Assembly (NCBI GenBank): GCA_947487595.1
Contig: CANKXJ010000002.1
Span: 1-49,809, forward strand
Source: Actinomycetota bacterium
GTDB taxonomy: Bacteria; Actinomycetota; Actinomycetes; Nanopelagicales; Nanopelagicaceae
Direction of reading: 5' to 3'
DNA length: 49,809 nucleotides
Part shown: piece after piece, positions 25,286 through 34,265 of the stretch
How the letters are laid out: every line of letters begins with the position of its first letter
How positions within the stretch are numbered: position 1 is the first letter of the stretch
Notes under the pieces: model-generated
Database searches by the model: none
The model's input: only the letters and a program-made list of their open reading frames with translations
Told to the model about the DNA's origin: nothing
Program-made: the position numbers and the translations under genes

Positions 25286-28200
25286 ATGACTTCTGAGAAT
25301 TTCGTACATCTGCACGTCCATACTGAGTATTCAATGCTCGATGGTGCAGCACGTGTTCCCGATTTAATGCAAGAAGTTGCCAGACAGGGCATGCCTGCAA
25401 TTGCAATGACAGATCATGGAAATGTATTTGGCGCCTATGAGTTCTATAAGCAAGCGAAAAAAGTAGGCATTAAGCCAATTATTGGAATTGAAGCCTACGT
25501 TGCCCCTGAATCTCGCTTTGATAAAAAGAGAGTGCAGTGGGCTAGTGGCGGTGAAGATGATGTTTCAGGTGGTGGTGCTTATACGCACATGACTATTTTA
25601 GCTGAAAACAATGTTGGTCTAGGAAATCTCTTTCGCTTGTCATCACTTGCATCTCTTGAAGGTTATTACTACAAGCCCCGCATGGATAGAGAACTCCTTG
25701 CTCAGTATTCAAAAGGACTTATTGCAACAACTGGTTGTCCTGGTGGAGAGATTCAAACGCGCTTGCGTATGGGTGCATATAAAGAGGCAATCAAGGCCGC
25801 TAGTGATTATCGAGATATCTTTGGTGAAGGCAATTTCTTTTTAGAACTGATGGATCACGGCATTGATATTGAAAGCCGTGTCAAAGCTGACTTGCTCAAG
25901 CTTGGAAAAGAGTTAGGCCTTCCACTGCTTGCAACCAATGATCTGCACTACACACTGCAAGCAGATTCTGGAGCACATGAGGCCTTGCTATGTGTTCAAT
26001 CGGGTTCCACATTGGCAGATCCCAAGCGATTTAAATTTGATAACGACTCTTTCTATGTCAAGACTCCGGCGCAGATGCGAGAGCTCTTTAAAGACATTCC
26101 AGAGAGTTGCGATAACACATTACTAATTGCCGAGCGCTGCGATGTGACGATGCGAGAAAATGAAAACCTCCTTCCACAATTTGATGTTCCAGCTGGAGAG
26201 ACAGAGGATTCTTGGCTTAAAAAAGAAGCAGTTCGAGGCATGAAGGAGCGTCTAGGCGCAAAGCTCACGCCAGCCCATGAATCTCGTCTTGATTATGAAC
26301 TTGGCGTGATGGAGAAGATGGGCTTTCCGGGTTACTTCCTTGTTGTTGCTGACTTAGTCGGATATGCCAAGAAAGTTGGTATTCGAGTCGGCCCAGGTCG
26401 AGGTTCTGCACCTGGCTCTTTAGTTGCCTATTCACTGGGTATCACTGGCTTAGATCCACTTGAGCATGGACTTTTGTTCGAGCGCTTTCTTAATCCAGAA
26501 CGTATCTCTATGCCTGATATCGACTTGGACTTTGATGAGCGTCGTCGCGGCGAAATGATTCGTTATGCAACCAATAAATATGGTGAAGATCGAGTTGCTC
26601 AGATCATCACCTATGGAACTATTAAATCCAAGCAAGCAATTAAGGACTCAACACGCGTGCTTGGTTATCCATATGTCATTGGTGAAAAACTAACAAAGGC
26701 TCTACCTCCATCTGTGATGGGAAAAGATATTTCTCTAGCCGGGATATTTGATTCTAAAGATGATCGCTACGGTGAAGCGGGGGAGTTCCGCTCCCTTTAT
26801 GAATCAGATCCAGATTCAAAGCGAGTGGTTGATACGGCCCGTGGTCTTGAGGGGTTAAAGCGCCAGTGGGGTGTTCACGCAGCTGGAGTTATTCTCTCTC
26901 GCGAACCATTGCTCGATATTATTCCTATCCACCGCCGTGAAGCAGATGGTGCCATCATTACGCAGTTCGATATGGGTGCATGTGAATCTATTGGCTTACT
27001 CAAGATGGACTTCTTGGGTCTTCGAAATCTCTCTGTTTTAGATGATGCCTTATTAAATATAAAAGAGAATCAAAATATTGATGTTGTATTAGAGGATTTA
27101 AAACTCGATGATAAAAAGACATATGAGCTACTCTCTCGAGGTGACACGCTCGGCGTCTTCCAACTCGATGGTGGGCCAATGCGAGCTTTGCTTAAATCCA
27201 TGTCGCCTGATTCATTTGAAGATATCTCAGCTGTTATTGCTCTCTATCGTCCAGGTCCAATGGGTGAGAATGCACATAACAACTACGCCGATCGCAAAAA
27301 TAAGCGCAAGCCAGTTGAACCTATTCACCAAGAACTTTCACAACCATTGCAAGAGATTCTTGGTGACACATATGGTCTGATTGTTTATCAGGAACAAGTA
27401 ATGGCAATTGCCCAAAAGGTTGCTGGTTTCTCTCTGGGGCGCGCAGATCTATTGCGTAAGGCGATGGGTAAGAAGAACAAAGATATTTTGGATAAGGAAT
27501 ACATTCCTTTTGAAGCGGGGATGAAGGCTAATGGTTTTTCAACTACGGCAATCAAACGCTTATGGGACGTTCTTATTCCATTCTCTGATTACGCTTTCAA
27601 CCGCGCTCACTCTGCAGGCTATGGCGTCGTTTCATATTGGACCGCTTATCTAAAAACTAATTATCCAACTGAATACATGGCTGCACTTTTAACTAGTGTT
27701 AGAGACGATAAAGATAAATCAGCTCTGTATTTGAGTGAGTGCCGCCGCATGGGTATCAATGTGTTGCCACCTGATGTCAATGAATCAAATGGTGAATACA
27801 CCCCGCGTGGGAAAGATATTCGCTTTGGTCTTGCAGCGATTAGAAATGTTGGTGAAGGAGTCGTTGCATCCATTAAAGCAGCGCGTGAGAGTAAAGGGCG
27901 TTTCGCTTCATTTGGTGATTTCTTGGCAAAAGTTGATGCACAAGTGTGTAATAAGAAAACGATTGAATCTTTGATTAAAGCTGGAGCATTTGGCTCTCTA
28001 GGATCAACTCGTAAAGGTTTGATTGCTGTTCACCTTGAAGCAATTGATTCAGTAATTGAGAGCAAGCGAGCCGAGGCTATCGGTCAGTTTGATTTATTTG
28101 GCGGGGAAGCTATTACAGAAGTTTCAGGTTTGGACATAGAGATCCCAACAGGTGAGTGGGATAAGGCGATGTTGCTCAGTTATGAGCGTGAGATGTTAGG

Positions 28201-28783
28201 ACTATATGTTTCTGATCATCCACTCTTAGGGGTTGAACATGTGCTTCGAGCAAACACAGACATGTCTATCAGCGAACTAGTTGATGAAGGCGCTCAACAT
28301 GAATCCGTTGTCACTATCGGAGGCTTAATTACCAGCGTTACTCGAAAAGTTTCAAGGCAAGGTGCTTCTTGGGCCGTTGTGACGATTGAAGATCTTGAAG
28401 GATCCCTTGAAGTTCTCTTCTTCTCAAATACCTACAATCAATATTCAATGTCATTAACTGAGGATCGAATAGTGACCGTTCGTGGTCGCGTTGATCGCCG
28501 TGAAGAGAATCTGCGATTTACTGCCCTTGAAATGTCGATGCCAGATATTTCAGCAGGCCCAACTGGTCCTTTAGTAATTTCAATTCCAATGTCTCAATGC
28601 ACACCACCTGTGGTTGATCGCATTAAGGAAATCCTGCGTTCACATCCTGGAAAGCGAGAAGTTCATCTTTCCTTGGGCGAAAATGGAAGCAGCACCGTTA
28701 TGAAGATTGATGCATCGGTCACAGCTTCTCCATCATTGAGCGCAGATTTGAAATCAATTCTTGGGCCTAACTGCCTGGTTTAA
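25286..28783 (+). CDS. dnaE1: Replicative DNA polymerase III alpha subunit
   Basis: A 1165-residue C-family polymerase, full length. An N-terminal PHP domain (HLHVHTEYSMLDGAAR, residues 8-23) may proofread in actinobacteria. The palm holds catalytic acids in MPDIDLDFDERRRGEM near residue 410 and KMDFLGLRNLSVLDD near residue 574. FSDYAFNRAHSAGYG lies in the fingers region, then helix-hairpin-helix, a QFDLFGG-type clamp-binding motif near residue 934, and an OB fold (VTIGGLITSVTRKVS). It is the main replicase; the error-prone homologue is at the left edge. It is probably transcribed alone from a leaderless promoter. Confidence 0.96.
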   Translation: MTSENFVHLHVHTEYSMLDGAARVPDLMQEVARQGMPAIAMTDHGNVFGAYEFYKQAKKVGIKPIIGIEAYVAPESRFDKKRVQWASGGEDDVSGGGAYTHMTILAENNVGLGNLFRLSSLASLEGYYYKPRMDRELLAQYSKGLIATTGCPGGEIQTRLRMGAYKEAIKAASDYRDIFGEGNFFLELMDHGIDIESRVKADLLKLGKELGLPLLATNDLHYTLQADSGAHEALLCVQSGSTLADPKRFKFDNDSFYVKTPAQMRELFKDIPESCDNTLLIAERCDVTMRENENLLPQFDVPAGETEDSWLKKEAVRGMKERLGAKLTPAHESRLDYELGVMEKMGFPGYFLVVADLVGYAKKVGIRVGPGRGSAPGSLVAYSLGITGLDPLEHGLLFERFLNPERISMPDIDLDFDERRRGEMIRYATNKYGEDRVAQIITYGTIKSKQAIKDSTRVLGYPYVIGEKLTKALPPSVMGKDISLAGIFDSKDDRYGEAGEFRSLYESDPDSKRVVDTARGLEGLKRQWGVHAAGVILSREPLLDIIPIHRREADGAIITQFDMGACESIGLLKMDFLGLRNLSVLDDALLNIKENQNIDVVLEDLKLDDKKTYELLSRGDTLGVFQLDGGPMRALLKSMSPDSFEDISAVIALYRPGPMGENAHNNYADRKNKRKPVEPIHQELSQPLQEILGDTYGLIVYQEQVMAIAQKVAGFSLGRADLLRKAMGKKNKDILDKEYIPFEAGMKANGFSTTAIKRLWDVLIPFSDYAFNRAHSAGYGVVSYWTAYLKTNYPTEYMAALLTSVRDDKDKSALYLSECRRMGINVLPPDVNESNGEYTPRGKDIRFGLAAIRNVGEGVVASIKAARESKGRFASFGDFLAKVDAQVCNKKTIESLIKAGAFGSLGSTRKGLIAVHLEAIDSVIESKRAEAIGQFDLFGGEAITEVSGLDIEIPTGEWDKAMLLSYEREMLGLYVSDHPLLGVEHVLRANTDMSISELVDEGAQHESVVTIGGLITSVTRKVSRQGASWAVVTIEDLEGSLEVLFFSNTYNQYSMSLTEDRIVTVRGRVDRREENLRFTALEMSMPDISAGPTGPLVISIPMSQCTPPVVDRIKEILRSHPGKREVHLSLGENGSSTVMKIDASVTASPSLSADLKSILGPNCLV

Positions 28784-28813
28784 ATCCAAGTCCATCGTGC
28801 AGAGCACAGCCGT

Positions 28814-28819
28814 TACAAT
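28814..28819 (+). promoter_or_regulatory. Candidate leaderless -10 box of the his operon
   Basis: TACAAT, six bases before the GTG start of hisD, fits a -10 element of a leaderless transcript. No his leader peptide or attenuator is present in the 42-base spacer after dnaE1. Confidence 0.4.
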
Positions 28820-28825
28820 TGGCAT

Positions 28826-30133
28826 GTGATTCGCACAGTTGATCTTCGTGGCAAAGCCCTCAATAAGGCTGGATACAACACCGAACTTCCGCGTGCGCTC
28901 TTAGATGTTGCCCAAGCTATGGCCTTGGTTGAGCCAATTTTACACCGCGTAAAAACCGGTGGTGAAAGTGAACTCATTAAGTTGGCCCAAGAATTTGATG
29001 GGGTTACTCCAGTCTCCATTCGTGTGCCACAGAAGGCTTTAGATTCGGCCTTAGCATCATTAGATCCTGTAATTCGAACTGCGCTCGAGATTTCTATTGA
29101 GCGAGTGAGAAAAGTTCATAATGATCAGGTAAGAGTAGATAAGACCACCACTGTTGTTGATGGTGGAAGTGTTACTGAGAAGTGGATTCCAGTTGATCGT
29201 GTGGGCCTATATGTTCCAGGCGGTCGTGCGGTTTATCCAAGCAGCGTTGTGATGAATGTTGTGCCCGCTCAAATCGCAAAAGTTTCATCAATAGCTGTTG
29301 CCTCACCGCCTCAAAAAGAGTTTGCAGGATTACCTCACCCAACTATTTTGGCCACATGCGCACTTCTTGGTATTACTGAGGTATATGCCGTTGGGGGAGC
29401 CCAGGCGATTGCAATGTTTGCTTATGGTGTTGAAGGTTTGTGTGAGAAGAGTGATCTTGTTACTGGACCGGGCAATATCTATGTTGCTGCAGCTAAGCGA
29501 GCCCTACGGGGGGTAATTGGAATTGACTCAGAGGCTGGACCAACCGAGATAGCAATTCTTGCAGATTCTTCCGGGCGAGCAAGCGATGTTGCTGCAGATT
29601 TAATTAGCCAAGCTGAGCACGATGTAATCGCTGCGGCTATTTTGGTAACAGATTCAATTGAGCTAGCCAAAGACGTTGAGGCCGAATTGAAAATACAAGT
29701 AGATAAGACAAAACACAGAGATCGTATTACTTCAGCCTTGTCTGGAGTTCAGTCAGCAATTGTCTTAGTTGATGACATAAAGCAAGGGATTGATGTTGTT
29801 AATGCCTATGCCGCAGAACATTTAGAAATCCAGACCAAGAATGCACGAGAAGATGCTTCACAGATTAGAAATGCCGGAGCAGTATTTATCGGTCGCTTCT
29901 CACCAGTCTCTTTAGGAGATTATTCAGCGGGCTCTAATCACGTATTGCCTACTGGTGGATGTGCTTGTCATTCAAGTGGCTTATCAGTTCAGACATTTCT
30001 GCGTGGTCTGCACTTTATTGAATATAGCGAAAAAGCTTTCACTGACTTAGTTCCAACCGTTGTGACCTTAGCAAATTCTGAAGACCTACCTGCCCACGGA
30101 CAAGCTATGACTATCAGATTGGAAAATTCATAA
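28826..30133 (+). CDS. hisD: Histidinol dehydrogenase
   Basis: A 435-residue enzyme that oxidises L-histidinol to L-histidine in two NAD-dependent steps, the end of the pathway. GLYVPGGRAVYPSSVVMN, TGPGNIYVAAAKRAL and the zinc-site region SEAGPTEIAILAD and QAEHD match the family; SAGSNHVLPTGG is near the C-terminus. The GTG start at 28826 is chosen because translation from it gives the normal N-terminus and a -10-like TACAAT sits just upstream. It heads a tightly packed operon with hisC-B-H-priA-F-I; hisG and hisE are not in the window. Confidence 0.95.
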   Translation: MIRTVDLRGKALNKAGYNTELPRALLDVAQAMALVEPILHRVKTGGESELIKLAQEFDGVTPVSIRVPQKALDSALASLDPVIRTALEISIERVRKVHNDQVRVDKTTTVVDGGSVTEKWIPVDRVGLYVPGGRAVYPSSVVMNVVPAQIAKVSSIAVASPPQKEFAGLPHPTILATCALLGITEVYAVGGAQAIAMFAYGVEGLCEKSDLVTGPGNIYVAAAKRALRGVIGIDSEAGPTEIAILADSSGRASDVAADLISQAEHDVIAAAILVTDSIELAKDVEAELKIQVDKTKHRDRITSALSGVQSAIVLVDDIKQGIDVVNAYAAEHLEIQTKNAREDASQIRNAGAVFIGRFSPVSLGDYSAGSNHVLPTGGCACHSSGLSVQTFLRGLHFIEYSEKAFTDLVPTVVTLANSEDLPAHGQAMTIRLENS

Positions 30134-31219
30134 ATGAGTTGGCCAACTTGGTTGCCACTGCGTAAGGAGTTAACTCCGCTTACGCCATATGGTGCCCCAC
30201 AAATTCCTGCACAGGCATCACTTAACACTAATGAAAATCCATATTCACCTTCACCTGCTCTGCAGAAAGCGATTGCTGAAGCTGTGTTGGGTGTTGCAGC
30301 CAAGCTGAATCGTTACCCCGATCGTGATGCCAATGAACTTCGCAGCAAGTTAGCCGGGTATATCAATTCAACTTCTCAAATGAAGTTCACGCTCGATAAT
30401 ATCTGGGCAGCTAATGGCAGTAATGAAATTATTCAATCTATCTTTTTAGCTTTTGGGCAGGGTAGTGCACTTGGCTTTACACCCTCATATTCAATGCACC
30501 CACTGATTGCAAAGGTGTGTGGGACTACCTGGATTGATGGAAGACGAAATGCAGATTTCTCCCTCAATGTTGAAATGGCAACCAAGCAGATCGCCGAAAC
30601 AAAGCCAGTACTCACTTTTATTACCACACCAAATAATCCAACTGGTGGCTCAGTTTCGATCTCGCAAATTAAGTTACTTGCTGACGCTGTGGCCCAAGTA
30701 GGCGGGCTACTAATCGTTGATGAGGCTTATGCTGAGTTCTCTTCAGAGCAATCTGCAGTAACGCTTATTGCTAATAATCCTCATGTTGTTGTGATTCGCA
30801 CCATGAGCAAGGCATTTGCATTTGCAGGGGCGCGATTGGGTTATTTGGTCAGTGATAGTTCGGTCAAAGATGCCATGATGCTGGTGAGATTGCCGTATCA
30901 CTTAAGTGCGCTGACTCAAGCAGCGGCATCGGTTGCTATTGATTTTAAAGATGAACTACTGGGATATGTCTCTGAGTTAATACAAGCTCGGGAGTCATTG
31001 ACTGCCCAACTACATGCATTGGGCCTTGCGACTGTGCCCAGCAGCGCAAACTTCATCCTATTTACAGGATTTAGCGTCGATGCCCCTAAACTTTGGGATG
31101 AATTACTAGGTCAAGGCGTCCTAATTCGAGATGTCGGCCTACCAGGGTATTTGCGCGTAACTGTTGGCAATGAAGCCGAAAATACATTATTTATTTCTGC
31201 ATTAAAAGAACTCATCTAA
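30134..31219 (+). CDS. hisC: Histidinol-phosphate aminotransferase
   Basis: A 361-residue fold-type I PLP enzyme that converts imidazole acetol phosphate and glutamate to histidinol phosphate. LNTNENPYSPSPAL is the N-terminal substrate loop, TTPNNPTGG and VDEAYAEFS are PLP contacts, and MSKAFAFAGARLGYL carries the Schiff-base lysine. The ATG at 30134 abuts the hisD stop. Some actinobacterial relatives also act on aromatic keto acids; that cannot be excluded. Confidence 0.94.
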   Translation: MSWPTWLPLRKELTPLTPYGAPQIPAQASLNTNENPYSPSPALQKAIAEAVLGVAAKLNRYPDRDANELRSKLAGYINSTSQMKFTLDNIWAANGSNEIIQSIFLAFGQGSALGFTPSYSMHPLIAKVCGTTWIDGRRNADFSLNVEMATKQIAETKPVLTFITTPNNPTGGSVSISQIKLLADAVAQVGGLLIVDEAYAEFSSEQSAVTLIANNPHVVVIRTMSKAFAFAGARLGYLVSDSSVKDAMMLVRLPYHLSALTQAAASVAIDFKDELLGYVSELIQARESLTAQLHALGLATVPSSANFILFTGFSVDAPKLWDELLGQGVLIRDVGLPGYLRVTVGNEAENTLFISALKELI

Positions 31220-31231
31220 GGAGAGGCCATC

Positions 31232-31816
31232 ATGAGAACAGCACGAGTCGAAAGAGAAACTAAAGAGTCACATGTTTTAGTTGAACTTAATTTAGATGGA
31301 CAGGGCGTGATTGACGTTTCAACGGGTGTGCCATTTTTTGACCACATGATGTCCCAGCTAGGTAAGCACTCTGGCTTTAATCTCACGATCAAGACAACAG
31401 GTGATGTTGAGGTTGATTCTCACCACAGCGTTGAAGACACATCACTAGCATTTGGCCAAGCTCTACGTGAGGCGTTAGGAGATAAGGCTGGCATTCGTCG
31501 CTTCGGTGATTCCATGGTTCCACTTGATGAGGTTTTAGTTCAAGCAGCTGTCGATCTCTCTGGTCGTCCATATCTAGTTCACCGCCAGCCAGAGATTGTT
31601 GAACTCATCGGAACCTTTGATACAACACTTGGAAAACATATTTGGGAATCAATAGTTGCCGAAGCCCACATTGCTTTGCATATTCGTGTGCTAGAAGGAA
31701 GAAATGCACACCATGTTTTCGAAGCACAATTCAAAGCAGTTGCCCGTGCACTGCGCGATGCAGTTTCACTTGATGGAAGAGTTGCAGGTATCCCGTCGAC
31801 TAAAGGCTCTCTTTGA
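31232..31816 (+). CDS. hisB: Imidazoleglycerol-phosphate dehydratase
   Basis: A 194-residue monofunctional HisB that dehydrates imidazole glycerol phosphate. The manganese-binding repeats are visible: FDHMMSQLGKHSGF and DSHHSVEDTSLAFGQAL in the first half, and HIWESIVAEAHIALHIRVLEGRNAHHVFEAQFKA-like sequence in the second. There is no fused phosphatase domain, as usual outside enterobacteria. The ATG has a clear AAGGAGAGG ribosome site. The end overlaps hisH by 4 bases. Confidence 0.96.
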   Translation: MRTARVERETKESHVLVELNLDGQGVIDVSTGVPFFDHMMSQLGKHSGFNLTIKTTGDVEVDSHHSVEDTSLAFGQALREALGDKAGIRRFGDSMVPLDEVLVQAAVDLSGRPYLVHRQPEIVELIGTFDTTLGKHIWESIVAEAHIALHIRVLEGRNAHHVFEAQFKAVARALRDAVSLDGRVAGIPSTKGSL

Positions 31817-32415
31817 TCGCAATTCTTGATTATGGTTCAGGCAACTTACGTTCGGCGCAAAGAGCATTTGCTACCTCTGGTGTCGATGTCGTTGTCACGG
31901 CAGATCGCGCCGTAGCACTAGAAGCTGATGGCCTAGTTGTTCCAGGTGTCGGTGCTTTTGCTGCTTGTATGCAGGGATTACGAACTGTTGATGGTGCGGC
32001 CATTATCCGTGAACGAATTTCTAATGAAAGACCGATCTTAGGAATTTGTATTGGTATGCAGATTCTTTTTCAAGAGGGCAGTGAGCATGGTGAAAATGGG
32101 AATCATGCTGGAGTTGGAGTGTGGGAAGGTGAAGTTTCTCGCCTTAATGCACCGATACTTCCTCACATGGGCTGGAATAGCGTTGAGAGTGATCCGAACT
32201 CCACGCTATTTAAAGGTGTTGCAGGGGAATCATTTTATTTTGTTCACTCATATGCAGCCAAGAAATCGGTGGGGAAAATGCAGGGGTGGAGTGTTCATGG
32301 TGAAAAGTTTTTAGCTGCAGTTGAAGATGGCTATGTTTCGGCAACGCAATTTCATCCAGAGAAATCAGGGGATGCTGGATTAGCGCTAATAAAGAATTGG
32401 GTGAAGGCTCTATGA
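31813..32415 (+). CDS. hisH: Imidazole glycerol phosphate synthase, glutaminase subunit
   Basis: A 200-residue class I glutamine amidotransferase that supplies ammonia to HisF. The catalytic triad is visible: Cys79 in ILGICIGMQILF, then His and Glu in QFHPEKSGDAG near residue 178. The TTG start at 31813 overlaps the hisB stop and gives the normal N-terminus IAILDYGSGNL. The end overlaps the next ATG by 4 bases. Confidence 0.95.
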   Translation: MIAILDYGSGNLRSAQRAFATSGVDVVVTADRAVALEADGLVVPGVGAFAACMQGLRTVDGAAIIRERISNERPILGICIGMQILFQEGSEHGENGNHAGVGVWEGEVSRLNAPILPHMGWNSVESDPNSTLFKGVAGESFYFVHSYAAKKSVGKMQGWSVHGEKFLAAVEDGYVSATQFHPEKSGDAGLALIKNWVKAL

Positions 32416-33137
32416 GTTACTTAGAGCTTCTACCTGCAGTTGATGTGAAAGATGGACGTGCTGTGCGCTTAGTGCAAGGAGAACTTTCTAAAGAGAGTAT
32501 TTATGGAGCCCCGTTAGAAGTTGCACTTGAGTTTCAAGCAGCAGGCGCCGAGTGGTTGCACTTAGTTGATCTAGATGCTGCTTTTGGTCGTGGTAGCAAC
32601 GCAGCGTTATTAGCAGAGGTTGTTAGAGCCTTAGATATAAAGGTGGAGCTCTCTGGTGGCATTAGAGATGATGAATCTTTGCGCAGAGCACTTGCAACAG
32701 GGTGTGCACGAGTAAATCTTGGAACTGCAGCGCTAGAGGATCCTGAATGGACTGCGCGAGTCATTGGTGAATTCGGAGATCGTATTGCTGTTGGACTTGA
32801 TGTGCGCGGTCATGTTCTTGCTGCACGTGGATGGACCAAAGAGGGCGGAGATCTCTTTGAAACGCTTTCACGGTTAGATAAAGATGGTTGTGTTCGCTAT
32901 GTAGTCACTGATGTGACAAAAGATGGCACCCTTGCTGGCCCAAATTTAGAACTACTCAAATCTGTGTGTGCAGCAACTACCAAACCAGTTGTGGCTAGCG
33001 GTGGGATTTCTTCTTTGGTCGATATTCAAGCTTTGTGTGATCTCAATGCGATAGGTGTTGAAGGCGCAATCGTTGGTAAAGCTTTATACGCCGGTGCCTT
33101 TACCTTGCAAGAAGCTTTGAGGGTTACAGGACGATGA
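32412..33137 (+). CDS. priA: Phosphoribosyl isomerase A (bifunctional HisA/TrpF)
   Basis: A 241-residue (beta/alpha)8 barrel. In actinobacteria this HisA type (PriA) isomerises both ProFAR for histidine and phosphoribosyl anthranilate for tryptophan. LLPAVDVKDGRAVRLVQGE, the active-site DLDAAFGRGSN, SGGIRDDESL, GCARVNLGTAALEDP, and VVTDVTKDGTLAGPN are close to mycobacterial and Streptomyces PriA. The absence of trpF from the trp genes below is consistent with the dual role. I use ATG 32412, which overlaps the hisH stop; a GTG at 32397 would add five residues inside hisH. Confidence 0.9.
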   Translation: MSYLELLPAVDVKDGRAVRLVQGELSKESIYGAPLEVALEFQAAGAEWLHLVDLDAAFGRGSNAALLAEVVRALDIKVELSGGIRDDESLRRALATGCARVNLGTAALEDPEWTARVIGEFGDRIAVGLDVRGHVLAARGWTKEGGDLFETLSRLDKDGCVRYVVTDVTKDGTLAGPNLELLKSVCAATTKPVVASGGISSLVDIQALCDLNAIGVEGAIVGKALYAGAFTLQEALRVTGR

Positions 33138-33907
33138 CACTTTCAGTTCGCATCATTGCCTGCCTAGATGTCACTGATGGACGCGTGGTTAAGGGTGTTA
33201 ACTTCACAAACCTAGTTGATGCAGGGGATCCAGTTGAAATGGCTGCTCTTTATGGAGCAGAAGGTGCCGATGAGTTAACTTTTCTTGATATCTCAGCAAG
33301 TGTCGATGGGCGTGAGACAACTCTAGATGTTGTGCGCCGCACGGCTGAGCAAGTATTTATTCCACTCACCGTTGGTGGAGGAATTAGAAATGTTGCCGAT
33401 GTCGATCGCTTACTTCGAGCTGGTGCTGACAAAGTTTCAATCAATACTGCAGCAATTGCACGCCCAGAGTTAATTGCTGAAATCACAGATCGCTTTGGTT
33501 CCCAAGTACTTGTTCTCTCAGTTGATGCTCGTCGTGCTCGGACAGATTCTGGTTTTGAAGTAACAACTCATGGTGGCCGAGAGGGCACAGGTATCGATGC
33601 AATTGAGTGGGTTGAGAAAGCATGCGCACTGGGTGTGGGCGAAATTCTTCTTAACTCAATGGATGCAGATGGAACCCGTGCTGGTTATGACATCGGAATG
33701 ATTACAGCTATGCGTTCAGTTTCAAAGGTGCCATTGATTGCCAGTGGAGGCGCTGGAACTTTGACAGATTTTAGTGCAGCCCTGGATGCTGGCGCAGATG
33801 CGCTACTCGCAGCCAGCGTGTTCCACTTCGGAATTCACCGTATTGGAGATGTGAAGTCATACCTTGATTCGCACAATTATCCCGTGCGCGCCGTGGCCGT
33901 TAGGTAA
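33134..33907 (+). CDS. hisF: Imidazole glycerol phosphate synthase, cyclase subunit
   Basis: A 257-residue barrel enzyme that closes the imidazole ring using ammonia from HisH and releases AICAR to purine synthesis. The catalytic aspartates are in IACLDVTDGRVVKGVNF (residues 8-24) and VLSVDARRA near residue 130. The phosphate-binding GGGIRN and ASGGAGTLTDF are present. The start overlaps priA by 4 bases. Confidence 0.96.
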   Translation: MTLSVRIIACLDVTDGRVVKGVNFTNLVDAGDPVEMAALYGAEGADELTFLDISASVDGRETTLDVVRRTAEQVFIPLTVGGGIRNVADVDRLLRAGADKVSINTAAIARPELIAEITDRFGSQVLVLSVDARRARTDSGFEVTTHGGREGTGIDAIEWVEKACALGVGEILLNSMDADGTRAGYDIGMITAMRSVSKVPLIASGGAGTLTDFSAALDAGADALLAASVFHFGIHRIGDVKSYLDSHNYPVRAVAVR

Positions 33908-33921
33908 GGCAGAATTAACCT

Positions 33922-34263
33922 ATGAGCGCTCTTGATCCAGCAATTACGGCGATGCTTAAAGATTCGACAACGCTCATTCCTGCCGTTGTGCAAGATTCAA
34001 CTTCCCATGAAGTTTTGATGCTTGCTTATATGAACTCTGAGTCATTAGCGCTCACTCTTAGCACCGGCAAAGCTACCTACTGGTCACGCTCTCGAAACGA
34101 GCTGTGGGTGAAAGGTGCGACCTCAGGCCACTTCCAAAAAGTAATCTCTGTTTCTTTGGATTGCGATGGCGATGCATTACTTATCAGCGTGCAACAAACT
34201 GGAGTTGCCTGCCATACGGGTGAACAAACCTGTTTTCACAGACCGTTAAGGCTGGGTAAATAA
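33922..34263 (+). CDS. hisI: Phosphoribosyl-AMP cyclohydrolase
   Basis: A 113-residue monofunctional HisI that opens the adenine ring of phosphoribosyl-AMP. Zinc and magnesium ligands are visible in SLDCDGDALLI near residue 77 and ACHTGEQTCFHR near the end, and YWSRSRNELWVKGATSGHFQ is the family signature. There is no fused HisE domain. trpE begins 2 bases after the stop, so his and trp genes are probably read together. Confidence 0.95.
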   Translation: MSALDPAITAMLKDSTTLIPAVVQDSTSHEVLMLAYMNSESLALTLSTGKATYWSRSRNELWVKGATSGHFQKVISVSLDCDGDALLISVQQTGVACHTGEQTCFHRPLRLGK

Positions 34264-34265
34264 GA